Positions 58,537 through 64,000 of a stretch of DNA of 64,000 nt are shown here, one piece after another. Numbering within the stretch: position 1 is the stretch's first letter; each line of letters begins with the position of its first letter. A program made the translations under genes and the position numbers. The notes below the pieces were generated by a model, which was not told the origin of the DNA, made no database searches, and saw only the letters and a list, made by a program, of their open reading frames with translations. Origin of the DNA: Ardenticatenales bacterium (GTDB lineage Bacteria; Chloroflexota; Anaerolineae; Ardenticatenales; Ardenticatenaceae); NCBI GenBank assembly GCA_020634795.1, contig JACKAZ010000006.1, positions 1 to 64,000 on the forward strand, written 5' to 3'.

Positions 58537-61467
58537 ATGCGTCCCCCATCCCTACGTTCGCCACGCTTTCTGATTCTCCTGCTGCTGATCGCTCTCACCA
58601 TTCTGCCCCCGCTGTTCCATACCCGTGCCGCTCAAGCTGACCAAGGGCCGACCGATCGGTCCGAGACCGAGGTCGAAAAAGAGAACGAGTCTGAGTGGCG
58701 CGTCGTCCGCGCCTACTTCGACGACCCTGCGCTGGTCGCCACGGTTGCCGACCTCGCTCCGTGGGAAGTCAATTACGAAGCGGGCTACTTGGTCGTCGAG
58801 ACCACGGCGGCAGATCGCAGCCGCTTGACGGCGCTGGGCTTTCGGCTGGAGGTTGACGAGGCGCTCACGGCGCTGCTCAACCAACCCAGTTGGCCTCCCG
58901 GACTGGAGTCGATTCCCGGCTATCCCTGCTACCGCACCGTTGAAGAGACCTTTGCCGCGGCCCAAACGCTGACCACCAGCTACCCCAACCTAGCCTCATG
59001 GAACGACATCGGCGATTCATGGGAAAAACAGGTCGGCCTGGGGGGCTATGACCTTCGGGTACTCAAACTGACGAACGCCGCCGTGTCAGGCCCGAAACCG
59101 AAGCTCTTTGCCATGAGCGCCGTCCACGCCCGGGAATATACCACCGCCGAACTGATGACCCGCTTCGCGGAATATCTGGTCTCGAATTATGGGATCGATG
59201 CCGATGCCACTTGGCTCCTCGATCACCACGAGATCCATCTGCTTTTGCAAGCGAATCCCGATGGTCGCAAGAAAGCGGAACAGGGCATTCTGTGGCGCAA
59301 GAATACCAATCAGAATTACTGCTCGGCCACCAGCAATAGCCGAGGCGCCGATCTGAACCGCAATTTCCCCTTCCAGTGGGGCTGCTGCGGCGGCTCCAGT
59401 GGGAATCAATGTAGTGACACTTACCGCGGTGCTGCGGCGGCTTCGGAGCCGGAAACAGCGGCAATCGTGGCCTACGTGCGTTCCCAATTCCCAGATCAGC
59501 GCCCCGACGATCTGACGTCGCCCGCACCGGCCGACGCGACCGGAATCTTTCTGGACATCCACAGCTACAGCGAGCTGGTCCTCTGGCCGTGGGGATTTAC
59601 CAACCAACCGGCACCGAACGGGAATCAGCTACAGACCTTGGGGCGCAAATTCGCCTATTTCAACGGCTACGAACCCCAACAATCGGTCAGCCTCTACCCC
59701 ACGGACGGCACCACCACCAGTTTCGCCTACGGAGAGTTGGGCGTGGCGGCCTTTACCTTCGAGTTGGGCACCGCTTTCTTCCAAGCCTGCTCGACCTTCG
59801 AGAATACGATCCTGCCGGACAATCTGGCTGCCCTGATCTACGCGGCCAAGTCGGCCCGAACGCCCTATCTCACCCCCGCAGGCCCCGATACGCTCAATGT
59901 GGCGCTCTCCACCAATTCGGTTCCTGCGGGCACGGCGGTGGCACTCACGGCCACGATCAATGACACGCGGTACAACAATCAGAACGGCACGGAACCGACC
60001 CAGCTCATCACAGCGGCGGAATACTACCTGGATACGCCCCCTTGGAACGGCGGTGCGCCCCTACCCATGAGCGCCTCAGACGGCAGCTTCAACAGCAAGA
60101 TTGAAGCGGTAACGGCTACGGTGAACAGCAGCGCTCTCGCGCCGGGTAGACATATCCTCTTCGTGCGCGGCCAAGATGCGAGCGGCAGTTGGGGGCCGTT
60201 CAGTGCCATCTTCCTAACGATCACGGGGGGCACGCCCCCCACGGCGACCGCTGTCCCGCCCAGCCCGACCGCCGTCCCGCCCAGCCCGACCGTTGCCCCG
60301 CCGACCGCGACCCCACCGTCGGGCGGCACACTCTTCCAAGACACCTTTGAAAGCGATCAAGGCTGGTGGGTCAACCCGGACGGCACGGACGATGCCACCA
60401 CTGGCCAGTGGGCACGCGCCATCCCCGAAGCCGTCAACTACAACGGGCCGAAGCAGCTCACCGCCGCCAGCGGCAGCTTCGACCTCGTAACCGGCCCGCT
60501 GGCCGGGGCCAACGCGGGCAGTCACGACATCGACAACGGCGTCACCACGGTGCGCTCGCCCGCCGTCACCCTCCCCAGCAGCGGCAACATCACGCTGAGC
60601 TTCAGCTACTACTTCGCCCATGCCAGCAACGCCAGCAGTGCCGACTTCTTCCGCGCCCGCCTGATCAGCAACAGCGGCAGCACGCTGCTCTTCGAGCAGT
60701 TGGGGGCGGGCAGCGATCGCGACGCGATCTGGAACAGCGTGAGCGTCAGCCTGAACGCCTTTGCGGGCCAGACGATCCAAATTCAGTTCGAAGCGGCCGA
60801 CAATGGCAGTGGCAGCTTGGTCGAAGCTGGCGTCGATGATCTGCTGGTGAGCGGTAGCGGCGCAAGTCCCACCGCCACCCCCGCGCCACCGACCGCCACG
60901 GCCGTCCCCCCCACCGCCACGCCGCCATCTGGCGGGCCGCTCTTCCAAGACACCTTTGAAAGCGATCAAGGCTGGGTGACCAACCCCGCAGGTACGGACA
61001 ATGCCACCACTGGCCAGTGGGCACGCGCCATCCCCGAAGCCGTCAACTACAACGGGCCGAAGCAGCTCACCGCCGCCAGCGGCAGCTTTGACCTCGTCAC
61101 CGGCCCGCTGGCCGGGGCCAACGCGGGCAGTCACGATATCGACAACGGCGTCACCACGGTGCGCTCGCCCGCCGTCACCCTCCCCAGCAGCGGCAACATC
61201 ACGCTGAGTTTCAGCTACTACTTCGCCCATGCCAGCAACGCCAGCAGCGCCGACTTCTTCCGCGCCCGCCTGATCAGCAACAGCGGCAGCACGCTGCTCT
61301 TCGAGCAGTTGGGGGCGGGCACCGATCGCGACGCGAGCTGGAGCAGTGTGAGCGTCAGCCTGAACGCCTTTGCGGGCCAGACGATCCAAATTCAGTTCGA
61401 AGCGGCCGACAATGGCAGCGGCAGCTTGGTCGAAGCTGGCGTCGATGATCTGCTGGTTACCCCGTGA
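58537..61467 (+). CDS. Secreted M14 zinc carboxypeptidase with duplicated C-terminal domain
   Basis: 976 aa from ATG 58537 (GAAAGG 7 bp upstream; ATG 58531 is too close). A signal peptide (FLILLLLIALTILPPLFHTR-AAQA) and a propeptide precede the M14 domain, with zinc and catalytic motifs SAVHAREYTTAEL (H-x2-E), NPDGRKK, RGADLNRNFPFQWG, LDIHSYSELVLWPWG (His) and AFTFELGTAF (catalytic Glu). A Fn3-like segment (about 450-560) follows. Then come two nearly identical beta-sandwich domains of about 172 residues, each after a P/T-rich linker. It probably degrades extracellular proteins, with the repeats binding cell surface or substrate. Confidence 0.9.
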   Translation: MRPPSLRSPRFLILLLLIALTILPPLFHTRAAQADQGPTDRSETEVEKENESEWRVVRAYFDDPALVATVADLAPWEVNYEAGYLVVETTAADRSRLTALGFRLEVDEALTALLNQPSWPPGLESIPGYPCYRTVEETFAAAQTLTTSYPNLASWNDIGDSWEKQVGLGGYDLRVLKLTNAAVSGPKPKLFAMSAVHAREYTTAELMTRFAEYLVSNYGIDADATWLLDHHEIHLLLQANPDGRKKAEQGILWRKNTNQNYCSATSNSRGADLNRNFPFQWGCCGGSSGNQCSDTYRGAAAASEPETAAIVAYVRSQFPDQRPDDLTSPAPADATGIFLDIHSYSELVLWPWGFTNQPAPNGNQLQTLGRKFAYFNGYEPQQSVSLYPTDGTTTSFAYGELGVAAFTFELGTAFFQACSTFENTILPDNLAALIYAAKSARTPYLTPAGPDTLNVALSTNSVPAGTAVALTATINDTRYNNQNGTEPTQLITAAEYYLDTPPWNGGAPLPMSASDGSFNSKIEAVTATVNSSALAPGRHILFVRGQDASGSWGPFSAIFLTITGGTPPTATAVPPSPTAVPPSPTVAPPTATPPSGGTLFQDTFESDQGWWVNPDGTDDATTGQWARAIPEAVNYNGPKQLTAASGSFDLVTGPLAGANAGSHDIDNGVTTVRSPAVTLPSSGNITLSFSYYFAHASNASSADFFRARLISNSGSTLLFEQLGAGSDRDAIWNSVSVSLNAFAGQTIQIQFEAADNGSGSLVEAGVDDLLVSGSGASPTATPAPPTATAVPPTATPPSGGPLFQDTFESDQGWVTNPAGTDNATTGQWARAIPEAVNYNGPKQLTAASGSFDLVTGPLAGANAGSHDIDNGVTTVRSPAVTLPSSGNITLSFSYYFAHASNASSADFFRARLISNSGSTLLFEQLGAGTDRDASWSSVSVSLNAFAGQTIQIQFEAADNGSGSLVEAGVDDLLVTP
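60331..60847 (+). repeat. Direct repeat, first copy (encodes domain 1)
   Basis: 517 bp starting CTCTTCCAAGACACCTTTGA, repeated at 60940-61456 with a 609-bp period. By eye about 20 differences, many synonymous. Confidence 0.9.
60940..61456 (+). repeat. Direct repeat, second copy (encodes domain 2)
   Basis: Second copy of the 60331 element, in the same reading frame; it ends the protein. Confidence 0.9.
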
Positions 61468-61519
61468 GCGAACTTACTCGCCCTGTCGACAGGGTAGCGG
61501 GGCGCGAGGGGTCGAGGCG

Positions 61520-62197
61520 ATGACCCCCCACGATCTCTACCTTGAAGTCGGCCAGCGGCGCACCTTTGCGGGGGCCATGCGTTGGCCCGGCTGGTGTCGT
61601 GGCGGGCGCAACGAAGGGGCCGCGCTGGCCGCGTTGTTGGCCGCGGCCCCCCGCTATGCCGCAGCATTGGCGGACAGTCCGTTGGGCTTTGTGCCGCCGC
61701 TTACACGCGACGATTTTGTGGTCGTGGAACGGTGGGCGGGGACGACCACCACCGATTTCGGTGCGCCCGACGGCACGCCCGCCATCGACGAGGAACCGTT
61801 CGACGAGGCAGAGTTGGCCCGAAGCTTGCTGCTCCTCGATGCCTGTTGGCGGGCGTGGGATCTGGCAGTTGCTGCGGCCGAGGGCCGTACGTTGCGCACA
61901 GGGCCACGCGGCGGCGGGCGCGAACGGGAAGCCATCCGCGCCCATGTGGTGGAAAGTGGCGAGAGCTACCTACGCAAGCTCGGCTGGGAGGCCGCGGGGA
62001 AGGCGCCGTCCGCGCTCGCCGCGCGACAGCAGCGCTTACGCCATGCCATCGGCGAGGGGTTGGCGGCGGCCCAACGCGGGGAGATTGCGCCGACGGGGCC
62101 GCGCGGGGGCCAACGGTGGAACGCGCGGCAATTTCTGCGCCGCACAGCGTGGCACATCCTCGACCATGCGTGGGAAATTGAAGATCGGATCGCGTAG
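61520..62197 (+). CDS. DinB-like helical protein
   Basis: 225 aa from ATG 61520, with GAGG 3-6 bp upstream. The C-terminal RTAWHILDHAWEIEDRIA resembles the final His-containing helix of DinB/MDMPI-type bundles, and the middle part (ARSLLLLDACWRAWDLAVAA; REAIRAHVVESGESYLRKLG) is helical and Arg/Ala-rich. Weak similarity only; the N-terminal half is unassigned. The gene is 53 bp after the M14 peptidase. Confidence 0.6.
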   Translation: MTPHDLYLEVGQRRTFAGAMRWPGWCRGGRNEGAALAALLAAAPRYAAALADSPLGFVPPLTRDDFVVVERWAGTTTTDFGAPDGTPAIDEEPFDEAELARSLLLLDACWRAWDLAVAAAEGRTLRTGPRGGGREREAIRAHVVESGESYLRKLGWEAAGKAPSALAARQQRLRHAIGEGLAAAQRGEIAPTGPRGGQRWNARQFLRRTAWHILDHAWEIEDRIA

Positions 62198-62368
62198 TTC
62201 TGTGTCGCACATCTTGGGGCGGAGAGCGACAGAGAGGGAGAGGCGGCGAATGGCGAAGGGGGAAGGGGGAAGGGGCTCCATTGCGTCGTGTTGGAACGAC
62301 GATGCAATCCGCCACGCCCTCGATTATCGATTCTCGATCCAACCACCCACGAATATGAAATCGAGCCA

Positions 62369-62803
62369 ATGAGTCACCCCGGCCCCCTCATTTCGGACGA
62401 GGTCAGCGCGGCGGATCATGCCTTCGTCCGTAAGGCGCTGAGCCGCTTCAGCGATCTACACACGCCGCCGCGCCACTGGCGGCCCCTCCATCTGGTGATC
62501 CGTGACACATCAGACCGGATCATCGCGGGCTTGCTGGGCAACGTGATCTGGGAATGGCTGAACATTGACGTGCTTTGGGTGGACGACGATTATCGCGGTC
62601 AAGGGCTTGGTAGCGCGCTGGTGGGCGAGGCCGAGCGCCGTGCCATTGCGTGGGGTTGCAGCCGCGCCCGCGTCGATACCTTCGACTTCGAGGCGCGAGG
62701 ATTCTACGAGCAACTCGGCTACGAAGTCTACGGCCAACTCGACGACTTCCCCGCCGGTCATCGTCACTTCCACTTACAGAAGTGGCTGGCGGACAGCCTC
62801 TAG
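62369..62803 (+). CDS. GNAT-family N-acetyltransferase
   Basis: 144 aa from ATG 62369. The GNAT core is intact: LHLVIRDTSDRIIAGLLGNV, LNIDVLWVDDDYRGQGLGSA (R-G-Q-G-L-G acetyl-CoA loop), LVGEAERRAIAWGCSRARVD, TFDFEARGFYEQLGYEVYGQ. It acetylates an unknown amine, possibly a small molecule. The frame is open upstream for 27 codons but the extension is not family-like. Confidence 0.9.
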   Translation: MSHPGPLISDEVSAADHAFVRKALSRFSDLHTPPRHWRPLHLVIRDTSDRIIAGLLGNVIWEWLNIDVLWVDDDYRGQGLGSALVGEAERRAIAWGCSRARVDTFDFEARGFYEQLGYEVYGQLDDFPAGHRHFHLQKWLADSL

Positions 62804-62833
62804 AGATAGCGATGGCACATTGCTGCGCCCTCG

Positions 62834-63043
62834 CTATTGCATGGCACGACCCTGCGAGATCGCACGGACTTCGCGCTGCCGATGACACTTAACATAGCTC
62901 GGGGGTGCCGCTTGGCGATAGAAATGGCCGTTGGGGAGCGGCCAGTCGTCGCCCGACTGGGCATTGGCATTCGGCATCGGAAGTGGTGTCGCGGCCCCCA
63001 GAAGCAGGATGACAAAGAGCCAAAACCGTCCGAGCCGAATCAA
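62834..63043 (-). pseudogene. Signal-peptide fragment of a secreted protein (possible remnant)
   Basis: 69 codons from TTG 63043, with GGGTAGGG upstream. It encodes a good signal peptide (LGRFWLFVILLLGAATPLPM-PNANAQS) followed by DDWPLPNGHFYRQA. NGHFY-type starts are common in Chloroflexota secreted proteins, where a QTG-x-x-x-GY motif normally follows. Here the sequence turns into unrelated residues and stops, as expected for a truncated gene. A very short secreted peptide is the alternative. Confidence 0.45.
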
Positions 63044-63143
63044 CCCTACCCTTAAGGCGGGACCGCTACTTGATCTCTTATCAGGTCAGAATGGCCTGAA
63101 AAAGCTCTGTCGTATTAGAGCAACTCGGTCAGAAGCGCAGCAA

Positions 63144-63182
63144 AATGCCCTTCGGCAGGTTGCCAAAGGGCATTCTCTTTTT
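63144..63182 (+). terminator. Bidirectional-looking terminator
   Basis: Stem AATGCCCTT/AAGGGCATT (63144-63152 with 63166-63174) with a 13-nt loop is followed by CTCTTTTTT. It lies between the GNAT region and the DsrE-like gene and could serve transcripts from both sides. Confidence 0.7.
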
Positions 63183-63245
63183 TGGATATGTGGCTGTGCA
63201 TCAGCACGCGCGCCGCTCAAAGCACAATCGCCGAGCGGAGTGGGA

Positions 63246-63713
63246 TCAGATGAAGAGGATCTGCGCCCCTTCGGTCATCTCCAAGAATTCCATCGCGCCC
63301 ACGATCTCATCCACCTCGTCGACGAGGTCGGCTTCGGTGAGCTTCATCATATCGACCGACATCTTGCAGGCGTACAGTTCCGCCCCCGCGTCGTGGATCA
63401 TTTCCAAGAATTCGTGCACGGGTGGCATGTCCAGCTTTTCGATCTCCCGCTTCATCATCGTCGTGGCCATGTCGGTGACGCCGGGCAGCCCGGCCACCAT
63501 CGTGGGCATCCCCATGCTGGGGGTGCTGACCGGAGAGACCTTTAGATGGTCGCTCTTCTTCTTGTTGATGATGTCCATCCCCCAGAAGGTGAAGAACATC
63601 TTGACTTCGATGCCCATCATGCGGGCCGCATTCGCCAGCACCAAGCCCGGATAGGCCATGTCTAGCGTCCCCTTGGAATTGATGATCGCTAACGTTCGTG
63701 TATCTTCGTCCAT
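63246..63713 (-). CDS. DsrE/DsrF-like sulfur-relay protein
   Basis: 155 aa from ATG 63713, with GAGGACG upstream. The pattern matches the DsrE/F/H-like family (YrkE/DsrE2 type): LAIINSKGTLDMAYPGLVLA, MGIEVKMFFTFWGMDII, MKREIEKLDMPPVHEFLEMI, ELYACKMSVDMMKL with the conserved Cys near 117. The N-terminal GLV-type nucleotide-like loop is present. Relatives carry persulfide sulfur. It follows the DsrC-like gene in the same direction, so the two probably form a sulfur-transfer pair. Confidence 0.85.
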   Translation of the reverse strand: MDEDTRTLAIINSKGTLDMAYPGLVLANAARMMGIEVKMFFTFWGMDIINKKKSDHLKVSPVSTPSMGMPTMVAGLPGVTDMATTMMKREIEKLDMPPVHEFLEMIHDAGAELYACKMSVDMMKLTEADLVDEVDEIVGAMEFLEMTEGAQILFI

Positions 63714-63844
63714 GGTTCGTCCTCTTTCCAATGCATGTTCGCGCCCACCGCGTGGCACGAGCCGCAGCCGGCGCTCGGTTTAACTCTGAATCAGCGCAGA
63801 GACAGAGCAAAGACGGGGCAACGCCCATCTCTATCTCTATCTGC

Positions 63845-64000
63845 CTAGATGCAACCCTTCGGCTTACCCAGGCCCGCGACGCGGGCCACCTTCTTGGCCG
63901 GCCCTTTCGGGAAGAGCGCGTACAGTTCTTTCGTGTTGACGCCCGACTGCTTGGTGATGCGACGCAGCGTCGGCGATTCGCCGGTTTCGCCCCAATCCTT
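63845..64000 (-). CDS. DsrC/TusE-family protein, partial (N-terminus beyond window)
   Basis: The last 51 residues are visible, starting inside the window edge and ending at a TAG at 63845-63847. The C-terminal arm has the family end LFPKGPAKKVARVAGLGKPK-GCI with the penultimate Cys. In DsrC proper a second Cys lies about 10 residues upstream (ACK-x-AGL); here that position reads VAR-VAGL, so only one Cys is kept, as in TusE-type proteins. It probably accepts sulfur from the adjacent DsrE-like protein. The 5' end is missing. Confidence 0.85.
   Translation of the reverse strand, partial: KDWGETGESPTLRRITKQSGVNTKELYALFPKGPAKKVARVAGLGKPKGCI

Overview
The window is about 64 kb of GC-rich, gene-dense bacterial DNA. 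It most resembles an uncultured or filamentous member of the Chloroflexota (Anaerolineae/Caldilineae-like). That placement is inferred from Pro/Thr-rich membrane-anchored exoproteins, C25 (gingipain-type) peptidases, secreted proteins ending in a LPLV-x-R motif, abundant degenerate intergenic repeats, and the mix of housekeeping genes. No rRNA, tRNA, CRISPR array or intact insertion sequence was found.

Layout. 0-6.7 kb (minus strand): a coiled-coil membrane protein cut by the window edge, a bactofilin-like protein, glycogen branching enzyme, a DinB-like protein and FolB. 7-12.7 kb (plus): an alpha/beta hydrolase, an SDR protein lacking its catalytic Tyr/Lys, CcmC with a tiny CcmD-like partner, a TIGR01777 epimerase-like protein and a large hydrolase. 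12.9-18.6 kb (minus): sulfotransferase and flippase, cytidine deaminase, a CNNM/CorC-type protein and a truncated GlmU. A candidate structured ncRNA with its own promoter and terminator follows at 18.8-18.95 kb. 19-26.6 kb (plus): M23 peptidase, a degenerate histone-deacetylase-fold protein with a basic tail, a methyltransferase, the infC-rpmI-rplT operon (apparent AUA start and attenuator leader), a TrmH-family methyltransferase and an M42 peptidase. 26.7-33 kb: phosphosulfolactate phosphatase with 3-methyladenine glycosylase, a CDP-alcohol phosphotransferase, a WYL regulator, a GNAT protein and a divergent F420-type reductase/TetR pair with operator palindromes.

33-47.5 kb is the most unusual region. 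It holds two secreted C25 peptidases, three small secreted or membrane proteins (two of them clear paralogues), an HprK-like kinase, a 38-residue peptide with a textbook lasso-peptide leader, and an asparagine-synthetase-like macrolactam synthetase lacking the N-terminal Cys. A divergent two-component system lies next to it. The usual lasso B1 (RRE) and B2 (leader peptidase) genes are absent, so this looks like an incomplete or non-canonical lasso (RiPP) locus.

47.8-64 kb: an orphan IS630-type HTH protein, a DUF2877-like protein coupled to RNase D, a probable tRNA-queuosine mannosyltransferase, an anchored exoprotein, signal peptidase I, an ABC exporter, an ECF sigma/anti-sigma pair, a secreted M14 carboxypeptidase with a recently duplicated domain, small GNAT and DinB-like proteins, and a DsrE/DsrC-type sulfur-relay pair at the right edge.
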